Positions 1 through 6,105 of a DNA stretch of 14,789 nt are shown in pieces (the first letter of the stretch is position 1; every line of letters starts with the position of its first letter). This DNA comes from Hyphomicrobiales bacterium (lineage in GTDB: Bacteria; Pseudomonadota; Alphaproteobacteria; Rhizobiales; Xanthobacteraceae). The DNA is taken from NCBI GenBank assembly GCA_003164375.1, contig PLTE01000144.1:1-14789 (forward strand), written 5' to 3'. Position numbers and translations under genes: made by a program. Under the pieces are notes generated by a model. It was not told the DNA's origin and ran no database searches. It saw only the letters and a list, made by a program, of their open reading frames with translations.

Positions 1-274
1 AATCCTGCATCAGCACGCGCGCGGGGCGGAATGCGATTTCGCGCTCCGACGTCTTGGTCTTGAGCCATTGCGCGACGGCCTGAATATCCTGCTTTGAGAC
101 CGTGCGGCCGTCTTCGTTACGCAACAGGTTTTCCAGGAGCACCTTGAGCGAGAAAGGCAGCCGGGAAATACCCTTCAGGCCGTTCTTTTCCGCCACCGGG
201 AGGCTGTAATAGGCATAGGTCTTGGAGCCGACTTTGAGCGGCCGCAGGCACTTGAAGCTATCGAGCGAAGTCAT
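1..274 (-). CDS. acnA: Aconitate hydratase A, N-terminal part (cut by window edge)
   Basis: Aconitase of the TCA cycle, a cytoplasmic [4Fe-4S] enzyme that interconverts citrate and isocitrate. Only the first 91 codons are in the window; the gene continues past base 1. Reading the minus strand from ATG at 274 gives a protein starting MTSLDSFKCLRPLKVGSKTY. It contains the AcnA N-terminal wording SLPVAEKNGLKGISRLPFSL, the LLENLLRNEDG segment (about residues 46-56) and ends in RPARVLMQD, just before the family's usual FTGVP. The cluster-binding cysteines lie outside the window. An AGGATGGG ribosome-binding sequence and an A7 run (276-282) precede the ATG. The gene is divergent from ccmA, an arrangement I recall for Bradyrhizobium. 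The identity is secure from the N-terminus alone. Confidence 0.93.
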   Translation of the reverse strand, partial: MTSLDSFKCLRPLKVGSKTYAYYSLPVAEKNGLKGISRLPFSLKVLLENLLRNEDGRTVSKQDIQAVAQWLKTKTSEREIAFRPARVLMQD

Positions 275-291
275 GATTTTTTTCCCATCCT

Positions 292-308
292 GCCGGCGGG
301 GCGCCGGC
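292..308 (-). promoter_or_regulatory. GC-only hairpin in the acnA leader, next to its ribosome-binding site
   Basis: Perfect 7-bp inverted repeat GCCGGCG-ggg-CGCCGGC (292-298 / 302-308). In the acnA mRNA it ends one base before the AGGATGGG ribosome-binding sequence (283-290), which is followed by A7 and the start codon. All seven pairs are G-C, so the fold should be very stable. Its position suggests an effect on translation start or mRNA stability. This is inference; no known regulator site is recognised. Confidence 0.45.
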
Positions 309-356
309 GCAAATCGACAGGCAATGGATTGCCGGAACAGGTGCGGAACCCCACTT

Positions 357-381
357 TTCCTTCCCCGCGATGGGGAGGGAA
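357..381. repeat. 10-bp dyad between acnA and ccmA
   Basis: TTCCTTCCCC (357-366) faces GGGGAGGGAA (372-381) across a 5-nt loop, with one T-G pair at 361/377. It resembles the CCCTCTCCCC...GGGGAGAGGG palindromes often found between genes in Hyphomicrobiales. That family link is from memory and this copy is imperfect. It would sit in the acnA 5' leader if the promoter at 440-468 is used. The rest of the 277-bp divergent gap holds no open reading frame I can support. Confidence 0.4.
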
Positions 382-439
382 CGATGGGGGGAAATCGGAC
401 GTGGCAGCGTCACCGGCGCGCCGCAATCCGACTTGCGGC

Positions 440-468
440 TTATAGGGTCTTTTCGAGGCTTGTGCCAG
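440..468 (-). promoter_or_regulatory. Candidate housekeeping-sigma promoter for acnA
   Basis: On the minus strand, CTGGCA (463-468) and CTATAA (440-445) are separated by exactly 17 bp. The -10 fits the alphaproteobacterial preference (CTATAT-like) well; the -35 is a weaker match to TTGACA. Transcription would begin near 433 and give a leader of about 160 nt containing both hairpins (357-381 and 292-308). No comparably good plus-strand promoter for ccmA was seen. Confidence 0.35.
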
Positions 469-551
469 TTCGGCAATGACTGGACCGAAATTATGCTGCG
501 CATAGCGCGCCAGATGGCGTATGCGAGACCACGCTTAACGGAAATCCTCCC

Positions 552-1199
552 ATGCGACTCAGCGCTGACGACCTCCACTGCCACCGCGGCGGCCGCGATG
601 TCTTTGCCGGCGTCAGCTTTGCAGTCGGCTCCGGCGAGGCCTTGATTGTCATCGGCCGCAATGGCGCTGGAAAATCATCGCTTTTGCGCGGCGTCATCGG
701 CCTCGTTCGGCTCAGCCAAGGCCGCCTGACGCTGGAAGGCGGCGACCCGGAACTGACCATCGCCGAGCAGACCCACTATCTCGGCCACCAGGACGCATTG
801 AAGCCGTCGCTTTCGGCCGCCGAAAACCTGAGCTTTTGGGCGGGCTTTTTCGATGCCCCATCGCTCGATATCCATGGCGCGCTCGATGCCGTCGGGCTGG
901 CGTCGCTCGCCGGCCTGCCGGCGGCCTATCTCTCGGCCGGGCAGCGCCGCCGGCTGTCGATCGCACGGCTGATCGCGGTCAAACGCCCGATCTGGCTGCT
1001 CGACGAGCCGACCAGCACACTCGACGTTGCCGCGCAGGGCCGCTTGACCGGACTGATGCAGGCCCATCTCGCCTCGGGCGGCCTCATTATGGCGGCGACC
1101 CACGGCCCGATCGGGCTCGCCAAGACGCAAGAATTGCGGCTCGACCAGGCTTCGCCCTCCCTCGCGCAGGATCAGGGCGACGAGCAGGAAAAACCATGA
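552..1199 (+). CDS. ccmA: Heme ABC exporter ATP-binding protein CcmA
   Basis: ATPase subunit of the CcmAB(CD) complex of cytochrome c maturation System I. It sits on the cytoplasmic face and drives release of heme-loaded CcmE. The 215-aa protein is full length and has all ABC motifs: Walker A GRNGAGKSS (35-43), Q-loop in LGHQDALKP (Gln80; this wording is typical of CcmA), signature LSAGQ (127-131), Walker B IWLLDEP (147-153) and the switch His184 in ATHGP. The start at 552 has a weak GGAAA ribosome-binding site 7 bases upstream. It is first in the ccmABCDG run and overlaps ccmB by ATGA (1196-1199), which suggests translational coupling. The corresponding Bradyrhizobium gene has been called cycV. 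Confidence 0.95.
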   Translation: MRLSADDLHCHRGGRDVFAGVSFAVGSGEALIVIGRNGAGKSSLLRGVIGLVRLSQGRLTLEGGDPELTIAEQTHYLGHQDALKPSLSAAENLSFWAGFFDAPSLDIHGALDAVGLASLAGLPAAYLSAGQRRRLSIARLIAVKRPIWLLDEPTSTLDVAAQGRLTGLMQAHLASGGLIMAATHGPIGLAKTQELRLDQASPSLAQDQGDEQEKP

Positions 1200-1864
1200 A
1201 TCCGCTTGCCGCTATCCTCGTCCGTGACATGCGCATCGCCGTACGAGTCGGCGGCGGCGCATTGATGGGAGTGCTGTTCTTTCTGGTCGTGGTCACGCTC
1301 ACCCCGTTTGCGATCGGGCCGGACCTGGCGCTGCTCAAGCGCATTGGGCCGGCGATCTTGTGGCTCGCGGCACTGTTGGCGAGTCTGCTTGCGCTTGACC
1401 GGATGTTCGCCGCCGATCACGACGACGGCTCGCTCGATCTCATCCTGATGGGCCGCGCACCGCTCGAACTCGTGGTCGCGGTGAAGGGCATTGCCCATTG
1501 GCTTACCACCGGCCTGCCGCTGGTACTGGCGGCGCCGCTGATCGGGCTGTTCCTCAATCTCGATGCGCCGGCCGAGGCGGCGTTGGTTCTCACCCTCTTG
1601 GTCGGCACGCCGGCGCTGACCTTCATCGGCCTGATTGGTGCGGCCATTGCGGTGACGCTGCGGCGCGGCGGCCTCCTGCTTGCCGTCATCGTGCTGCCGC
1701 TGACGGTTCCGGTCCTGATCTTCGGCGTCGCCGCGGCGAACGCGGCCGTTATCGGGCCGGTGCCGTTCGGGACGCCGTTCACGATTCTCTGTGCCCTGAC
1801 GCTCGCCAGCCTCGTGGTCGGACCATTTGCCGCCGCCGCGGCCTTGCGGCAGGAAATGGAATAG
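1196..1864 (+). CDS. ccmB: Heme exporter membrane protein CcmB
   Basis: Membrane subunit of the CcmAB heme-handling ABC complex in the inner membrane. It has 222 residues, the normal CcmB length, with about six hydrophobic segments (roughly 22-40, 50-68, 100-122, 128-155, 158-182, 192-216). Family wording is clear: LDRMFAADHDDGSLDLI (67-83), matching the conserved (L)ER-F--D-EDGSLDL region, and PLTVPVLIFG (168-177). The ATG lies inside the ccmA stop (ATGA overlap), which fixes the start; an open frame runs further upstream but only antisense-like inside ccmA. It is followed by an unusually long 217-bp gap before ccmC, which holds a palindromic repeat. Confidence 0.95.
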   Translation: MNPLAAILVRDMRIAVRVGGGALMGVLFFLVVVTLTPFAIGPDLALLKRIGPAILWLAALLASLLALDRMFAADHDDGSLDLILMGRAPLELVVAVKGIAHWLTTGLPLVLAAPLIGLFLNLDAPAEAALVLTLLVGTPALTFIGLIGAAIAVTLRRGGLLLAVIVLPLTVPVLIFGVAAANAAVIGPVPFGTPFTILCALTLASLVVGPFAAAAALRQEME

Positions 1865-1985
1865 GCTTGCCGCATCATGTAAAAGTGACAGGAGCCTGGA
1901 CGGCCCGCATTGTACTGGCGCCGGGCTTTGGACTAGACCCTGGTCTCATTCGATTGATTTGGATCAGAGCCTGGATTCTTCGTTA

Positions 1986-2034
1986 GAGCATGATCTTGCC
2001 GGTAAACCGGCTGCCCCGCTTCGGGATCGTGCTC
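1986..2034. repeat. Degenerate Hyphomicrobiales-type intergenic palindrome between ccmB and ccmC
   Basis: GAGCATGATC (1986-1995) pairs with GATCGTGCTC (2025-2034), with one mismatch. Inside lies a second perfect dyad, GCCGGT-aa-ACCGGC (1998-2011). The outer arms and the central AAACCGG match, as I recall it, the GAGCATGATC...AAACCGGTT...GATCATGCTC repeat scattered between genes in Bradyrhizobium, Rhodopseudomonas and relatives. The rest of the 217-bp gap (1865-2081) shows three similar short words (GGAGCCTGGA 1891-1900, AGACCCTGGT 1935-1944, AGAGCCTGGA 1966-1975) and no supportable gene. The repeat would be transcribed within the ccm mRNA. Confidence 0.6.
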
Positions 2035-2081
2035 CAGGAACCGGTTGTGATTTGACGCTGCATTGGAGTTGGACGCTAGCC

Positions 2082-2810
2082 ATGGCCCTGCTCGACTTCG
2101 CCAACCCGTCGCGGTTTCTGCGGTTCGCCAATACCACGATTCCGTGGCTGAGTGGCGTGACCTTGATCGTTTTCGCCTTCGGCATTGATCAGGCGATGAT
2201 CGCCCCGGACGATTATCAGCAGGGCGCCACCGTCAAGATCATGTTCCTGCACGTGCCGTCGGCCTGGCTCGGCATGCTGGCCTGGGGGGTTATGACGGTC
2301 GCCGCTCTCGGCACGCTGGTGTGGCGTCATCCGCTCGCCGACGTCATCGCCAAGGCCGCGGCCCCGATCGGCGCGGCGTTTACGCTTTTGTGTCTGGTCA
2401 CCGGATCGCTATGGGGGCGGCCGGAATGGGGCACCTATTGGGTGTGGGACGCGCGGCTGACGTCCGAGCTGATCCTGTTCCTGCTCTATCTCGGCGTCAT
2501 CGCCCTGTGGCGCACGGTCGACGATCCGTCGCGGGCGGCGCGCGCCGCCGCGATCCTGACGCTGGTCGGCGCCATCGATCTGCCGATCATCAAATTCTCG
2601 GTCGAGTGGTGGAACACGCTGCACCAGGGCACTTCGGTGTTTCGCCTCGGCGGCTCGAAGATCTATCCGACGATCCTCATCCCGCTCTTCATCATGGCGG
2701 CGGCGTTCACGCTGTTGTTCTTCACGCTTTTGTTCGCGGCCGCGCGCAACGAGATTTTGCGCCGGCGGGTGCGGACGCTGCAGCTTATGCAGGCGAGCCA
2801 AGTAACTTGA
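2082..2810 (+). CDS. ccmC: Heme-handling protein CcmC (cytochrome c maturation)
   Basis: Inner-membrane WWD-domain protein that presents heme to the chaperone CcmE with CcmA, B and D. The 242-aa protein has six hydrophobic segments. It carries the tryptophan-rich WWD motif WGRPEWGTYWVWDARLTSE (111-129) and the two external heme-ligand histidines, His57 in MFLHVPSAW and His181 in WWNTLHQG. The start at ATG 2082 is chosen because family members begin close to a -LANPSRFL- segment and GGAG lies at 2065-2068. The frame stays open 85 codons further up, but that part reads through the intergenic repeat and is not family-like. The stop lies inside the first unit of a tandem repeat that fills the space to ccmD. 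Confidence 0.95.
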   Translation: MALLDFANPSRFLRFANTTIPWLSGVTLIVFAFGIDQAMIAPDDYQQGATVKIMFLHVPSAWLGMLAWGVMTVAALGTLVWRHPLADVIAKAAAPIGAAFTLLCLVTGSLWGRPEWGTYWVWDARLTSELILFLLYLGVIALWRTVDDPSRAARAAAILTLVGAIDLPIIKFSVEWWNTLHQGTSVFRLGGSKIYPTILIPLFIMAAAFTLLFFTLLFAAARNEILRRRVRTLQLMQASQVT

Positions 2811-2875
2811 ATACAAGTGACGTGAACGCTGGCAACATGAACACGAGTGACGCGAACACAAGCAACTTGAGCAGT
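2801..2875. repeat. Five degenerate 15-bp tandem repeats between ccmC and ccmD
   Basis: Five consecutive 15-bp units start at 2801, 2816, 2831, 2846 and 2861: AGTAACTTGAATACA, AGTGACGTGAACGCT, GGCAACATGAACACG, AGTGACGCGAACACA, AGCAACTTGAGCAGT. Units alternate between AAC (1, 3, 5) and GAC (2, 4) at bases 4-6, so there is also a 30-bp period. The ccmC stop (2808-2810) is in unit 1. In the frame beginning at 2801 the units read as a pentapeptide [S/G][N/D]xN[T/A] (unit 5 reads SNLSS), ending at a TGA at 2890. No start for that frame is credible, so it is listed as a repeat, not a gene. Confidence 0.8.
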
Positions 2876-2900
2876 GAGTTGACCAGGTGAGTTTGAAATA

Positions 2901-3128
2901 ATGGGAGCGACCGCTCATCTCGACTTTATCGCCGCCGCCTATGCTGCGGCCGTGATTATCGTCGGCGCCTTGCTGATCTGGATCACGCTCGATTACCGGG
3001 CGCAATTGCGGACGCTCGCCGAGCTCGATCGTCAGGGCGTCACGCGCCGTTCCGGCGCGAGGCGCGCCGAGCGCACGATCGAACAGGCCAAGGCAGCGGC
3101 CAACGCACAAGCAAAGGAAGAAGCATGA
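2901..3128 (+). CDS. ccmD: Heme exporter small membrane protein CcmD
   Basis: Small single-span inner-membrane protein that helps release heme-bound CcmE from the CcmABC complex. It has 75 residues, slightly long for a family usually near 50-70. One transmembrane helix lies at about 9-30. The conserved pattern is present: H-x-x-FI-x-AAYAAA (His6 to Ala17), the helix, then LDYRAQLRTLAELDRQG and RRSGARR. The tail after residue 58 is Ala/Lys/Gln-rich. The start ATG 2901 has AGGTGAG about 9 bases upstream. Its stop overlaps the ccmG start (ATGA, 3125-3128). CcmD sequences are weakly conserved, so position between ccmC and ccmG is part of the evidence. Confidence 0.88.
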   Translation: MGATAHLDFIAAAYAAAVIIVGALLIWITLDYRAQLRTLAELDRQGVTRRSGARRAERTIEQAKAAANAQAKEEA

Positions 3129-3760
3129 GCGCGGTCGCCAACGAGAGCGCCAAAGAAAGCCCCAACGAAAGCGTCAAGCAAAGCGCCAACCTGCGCTGGC
3201 GCCGGATCGTCGTGCTGACGCCACTTGTCATCTTTCTCGCGCTTGCCGCATTGTTTCTGTTCCGGCTCAGCGGTGGCGGCGATCCTTCGACCATCCCCTC
3301 GGCGCTGATCGGTCACCCGGCGCCGCAAACGGCGCTGCCGCCGGTCTTAGGCCTCGCCCGCGACGGCGCGCCGATCCCCGGCCTCGATCCGTCGAGCTTC
3401 AAAGGCGCGGTCACGATCGTCAATGTGTGGGCATCCTGGTGCGTGCCGTGCCGCGACGAAGCGCCGATGTTGATGCAATTGGCGCAGGACAATCGATTCC
3501 GCCTGGTCGGCATCAATTACAAGGACGAGCCCGCCAATGCGCGGCGCTTCCTCGGCCGCTTCGGCAATCCCTATGCTGCAGCGGGCGCCGACGAAAGCGG
3601 CCGCGCCGGCATCGAATGGGGCGTCTATGGCGTGCCGGAGAATTTCGTGGTCGGCCGCGACGCCCGCATCGCCTACAAGCTGGTCGGTCCGATCACTCCC
3701 GACAATATCGATACGGTGCTTAAACCCCAGATCGATAAGGCGCTGGCGGCGGGGTCCTAA
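3125..3760 (+). CDS. ccmG: Thiol:disulfide interchange protein CcmG/DsbE
   Basis: Membrane-anchored periplasmic thioredoxin-like reductant that keeps apocytochrome c (or CcmH) thiols reduced for heme ligation. It has 211 residues: a hydrophilic N-terminal tail (1-27), a membrane anchor (about 28-48), then the thioredoxin fold. The active site is WASWCVPC (Cys106, Cys109), followed by VGINYKD (128-133) and the cis-proline loop YGVPENFVV (Pro171), all typical of CcmG. The start is supported by the AAGGAAG site (3114-3120) and the ATGA overlap with ccmD. The tail is unusual: it carries four [A/P/V][N/K][E/Q]S units. The gene ends 10 bp from the convergent yciB. No ccmE, F or H lies nearby; in this group they are usually elsewhere (cycHJKL-type cluster). 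Confidence 0.94.
   Translation: MSAVANESAKESPNESVKQSANLRWRRIVVLTPLVIFLALAALFLFRLSGGGDPSTIPSALIGHPAPQTALPPVLGLARDGAPIPGLDPSSFKGAVTIVNVWASWCVPCRDEAPMLMQLAQDNRFRLVGINYKDEPANARRFLGRFGNPYAAAGADESGRAGIEWGVYGVPENFVVGRDARIAYKLVGPITPDNIDTVLKPQIDKALAAGS
3137..3190. repeat. 12-bp tandem repeat coding the CcmG N-terminal tail
   Basis: Four 12-bp units (3137-3184) plus half a fifth: GCCAACGAGAGC, GCCAAAGAAAGC, CCCAACGAAAGC, GTCAAGCAAAGC, GCCAAC. They encode ANES-AKES-PNES-VKQS-AN, residues 5-22 of CcmG, on the cytoplasmic side of the anchor. The second residue alternates N, K, N, K, N, giving a 24-bp higher-order period. Length is a multiple of three, so copy-number change would not break the frame. Confidence 0.75.
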
Positions 3761-3770
3761 CGCGCGGGCG

Positions 3771-4340
3771 TCATTCCGCCGGCTCGGTCGCGTATTTCTT
3801 CAACAACGGCATTTGCAGCGCGCCGAATAGAAAGGTGAGCGGCAACACGCCGAACACCTTGAAATCGACCCAGACATCGGTCGACGTGTTGCGCCAGACG
3901 ATCTCGTTGAGCACCGCCAGCACCAGAAAGAACAGCGCCCAGCGCAGCGTCAGCTTGCGCCAGCCCTCTTGCGTCAGGTGGAACAGCGAATCGAACACGA
4001 CGCCCAACAACGGCTTGTTGAACAAAAGTCCGCCGATCAGAATCGCGCCAAACAGCGCATAGATGATGGTCGGCTTGACTTTGATGAAGGTCGCGTCGTG
4101 CAGGATGAGGGTCAGGCCGCCAAATACGACCACAATAATCGCGGTGACGACCGGCATGATCGGCAGATGCCGCGTCAGCGCGTAGGACGCCGCCAATGCC
4201 GCGAGCACCGCGATCATGAACGTCCCGGTGGCGACAAAAATGCCGTAATGCGAATTGGCGAAGAAGAATAGAACAAGCGGCCCGAGGTCGAGCGCGAGCT
4301 TGAGGATAGGATTGAGCTGGGGTTTTGCGGTCGTTGTCAT
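3771..4340 (-). CDS. yciB: YciB family inner membrane protein (septation protein A)
   Basis: Inner-membrane protein of the YciB/IspZ family, linked in enterobacteria to cell-envelope synthesis and septation; its biochemical role is not settled. The 189 residues match the family length (about 180-200). There are five to six hydrophobic helices (about 14-28, 33-55, 61-80, 91-109, 131-148, 160-178). Family wording: LKLALDLGPLVLFFFAN (13-29), DATFIKVKPTIIYALFG (82-98), WRKLTLRWALFF (127-138) and DFKVFGVLPLTF (159-170). It lies 38 bp downstream of ftsY on the same strand and is likely co-transcribed with it. The ribosome-binding site before ATG 4340 is poor. Its 3' end faces ccmG across 10 bp. Confidence 0.92.
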   Translation of the reverse strand: MTTTAKPQLNPILKLALDLGPLVLFFFANSHYGIFVATGTFMIAVLAALAASYALTRHLPIMPVVTAIIVVVFGGLTLILHDATFIKVKPTIIYALFGAILIGGLLFNKPLLGVVFDSLFHLTQEGWRKLTLRWALFFLVLAVLNEIVWRNTSTDVWVDFKVFGVLPLTFLFGALQMPLLKKYATEPAE

Positions 4341-4378
4341 GGTGCGCGGTATGTAATGCGGCCTGATCGCTTACTCAA

Positions 4379-5323
4379 TCACGATTCAAGTCCGGCAATG
4401 GCGCGGCCGAAATCGCGTGCCGAAAACGACGCCAGGTCCTCGACGCTTTCGCCGACGCCGATGAAATGCACCGGTACCGCGAATTTTGCGGCGATGGCGA
4501 CCAGGATGCCGCCGCGCGCGGTGCCGTCGAGCTTGGTCATGACGAGCCCGGTGACGCCGACCGCCTTCTGGAAGACCTCGACCTGCAATAACGCGTTCTG
4601 TCCGACGGTGGCGTCGAGCACCAAGAGCACCGCATGCGGCGCCGAGGCGTCCATTTTCTTGATGACGCGGACGATCTTTTGCAGCTCCTCCATCAGTTCA
4701 GTGCGGTTCTGCAGCCGGCCGGCGGTATCGACCAGCAAGACATCGGTGCCGCGCTCTTTGGCCGCGGCCAGCGCGTCGAAGACGAGCCCGGCGGGGTCGC
4801 TGCCCGCCGCGCGCGCCATGAAAGCCGAACCGCTGCGCTCCGCCCAGATTTTGAGCTGCTCGATGGCGGCAGCGCGAAATGTATCGCCGGCCGCGAGCAT
4901 GACGCTCCGCCCTTCGGCGCGCAATTTGGCGGCAAGCTTGCCGATGGTCGTGGTCTTGCCGGAGCCGTTGACGCCGGCGACCAAGATGACGAACGGCTTT
5001 TTGGCGGTGTCGATGACCAGCGGCTGCGCGACCGGCGCCAGCACTTTTTCGATTTCCGACGCGACGACGGCTTTGACGTCATCCGCCGACGCCGTCGCGC
5101 TGAAGCGGGCATAACGCAGCGCGGTAGCAATTTCGGCCGACGTCGTAAGCCCGATATCGGCGCGGATCAGCACATCCTCGATCTCGTCGATGGCCGCGGA
5201 ATCGAGCTGGCGCTTCAGCACCACTTCGGCGATCGCGCCGCCGAGCGCCGAGGAACTGCGCTTGAGCCCGCCGGCGAGGCGCTGCCACCAATTTCCTGGC
5301 GTTTCCGTCACATTGTCCTTCAT
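4379..5323 (-). CDS. ftsY: Signal recognition particle receptor FtsY
   Basis: SRP receptor GTPase that binds Ffh-loaded ribosomes at the inner membrane and hands nascent chains to SecYEG. The 314-aa NG-domain protein has Walker A GVNGSGKTT (117-125), DTFRAAA (147-153), G3 DTAGR (199-203), G4 TKLDG (263-267) and G5 near GVGE (289-292). The start at 5323 (MKDNVTETPG) gives a short N-terminus with an amphipathic WWQRLAGGLKR stretch (12-22) and no long acidic A domain like that of E. coli. The frame is open up to 5548, but that part is antisense to rluA and lacks family character. The ribosome-binding site is weak (ACTGAA). It is followed by yciB and divergent from rluA across 47 bp. Confidence 0.94.
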   Translation of the reverse strand: MKDNVTETPGNWWQRLAGGLKRSSSALGGAIAEVVLKRQLDSAAIDEIEDVLIRADIGLTTSAEIATALRYARFSATASADDVKAVVASEIEKVLAPVAQPLVIDTAKKPFVILVAGVNGSGKTTTIGKLAAKLRAEGRSVMLAAGDTFRAAAIEQLKIWAERSGSAFMARAAGSDPAGLVFDALAAAKERGTDVLLVDTAGRLQNRTELMEELQKIVRVIKKMDASAPHAVLLVLDATVGQNALLQVEVFQKAVGVTGLVMTKLDGTARGGILVAIAAKFAVPVHFIGVGESVEDLASFSARDFGRAIAGLES

Positions 5324-5370
5324 TTCAGTAATGCTGTCGCTATAGGGCTGCTCGTGATAGCGGTTTCGCC

Positions 5371-6096
5371 ATGACCCCGGAAGAGATGGTGTCGCGCCTT
5401 TTGTATCGCGACGGACTAATGCTGGTGATCGACAAGCCGGCAGGTTTAGCCGTGCACCGCGGTTCACCGAACAGCAAGGACAGGGGCCGGGAATCCCTGG
5501 AAGATCACTTCGGCACGCTGTGCTTCGGCCTGCCGCGGCCGCCGGCATTGGCGCACCGGCTCGACCGCGACACCTCCGGCTGCCTGGTGCTCGGCCGCCA
5601 TCGCAAGGCGCTGGCGGAGCTCGGCAAGCTGTTCCGCAACGGCGCCATCGGCAAGACCTATTGGGCCGTGGTCGAGGGCAGCCCGGAGACCGATGAGGGC
5701 GTGATCGAGCTGCCGCTCGGCCGCCTCGACGACAAGATCGGCTGGTGGATGAAGCACGATCCCAATGGCCAGCCGTCGGTGACGAAGTGGAAAGTGATGG
5801 GGCGCGCCGCCTTAACCCCGCTGACGTGGCTCGCGCTCGAACCCTTGACCGGCCGCACCCATCAATTGCGGGTGCATTGCGCCGAAATGGGCTGGCCCAT
5901 TCTCGGCGATGCGATCTACGGCAAAGCGCCGCGCAGCGGCGGGCCGCCGCTGCATCTGCACGCCCGCGAGATCGTCGTGCCGCTCTACAAGAACCGCGAC
6001 CCGATCAAGGTGACGGCGCCGGTGCCGGAGCACCTGCGCGAGCAGCTGGCGCAATGCGGTTGGAACGGTGAGCAGGCGACCGAGGCGGCAGAGTGA
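5371..6096 (+). CDS. RluA-family RNA pseudouridine synthase
   Basis: Converts specific uridines to pseudouridine in rRNA or tRNA; the target cannot be read from sequence. The 241-aa protein has the RluA-family catalytic motif HRLDRDTSG (62-70, catalytic Asp66), the early DKPAGLAVHRG segment (21-31), GKTYWAVVEG (94-103), LTGRTHQLRVH (159-169) and GDAIYG (179-184). There is no N-terminal S4 domain, so it resembles the RluA/TruC branch rather than RluC/RluD. The start at 5371 lacks a clear ribosome-binding site; ATG 5386 (Met6) is an alternative. It is the only plus-strand gene inside the leftward dapF-mtaB-ftsY-yciB block and its stop is 9 bp from the mtaB stop. Confidence 0.9.
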   Translation: MTPEEMVSRLLYRDGLMLVIDKPAGLAVHRGSPNSKDRGRESLEDHFGTLCFGLPRPPALAHRLDRDTSGCLVLGRHRKALAELGKLFRNGAIGKTYWAVVEGSPETDEGVIELPLGRLDDKIGWWMKHDPNGQPSVTKWKVMGRAALTPLTWLALEPLTGRTHQLRVHCAEMGWPILGDAIYGKAPRSGGPPLHLHAREIVVPLYKNRDPIKVTAPVPEHLREQLAQCGWNGEQATEAAE

Positions 6097-6105
6097 TGTT
6101 GCCGC

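Noticed and set aside
836..1195. Long upstream extension of the ccmB frame
   Set aside because: It reads ccmA in another frame and gives Arg/Ala/Gly-rich sequence; the ATG at 1196 overlapping the ccmA stop is the normal CcmB start.
2321..2890. 189-codon frame through ccmC ending in the 15-bp repeats, as a separate gene
   Set aside because: Most of it is ccmC read out of frame with Arg/His-rich sequence; only the repeat tail looks ordered, so that part is reported as a repeat.
5340..5345. Palindromic CTATAG in the 47-bp ftsY-rluA divergent gap as a shared -10 box
   Set aside because: It could serve both strands, but no acceptable -35 lies 16-18 bp away on either side, so it is not called as a promoter.
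4634..5374. 246-codon plus-strand frame antisense to ftsY
   Set aside because: Asp/Arg-rich shadow translation with no domain; ftsY is complete on the other strand.
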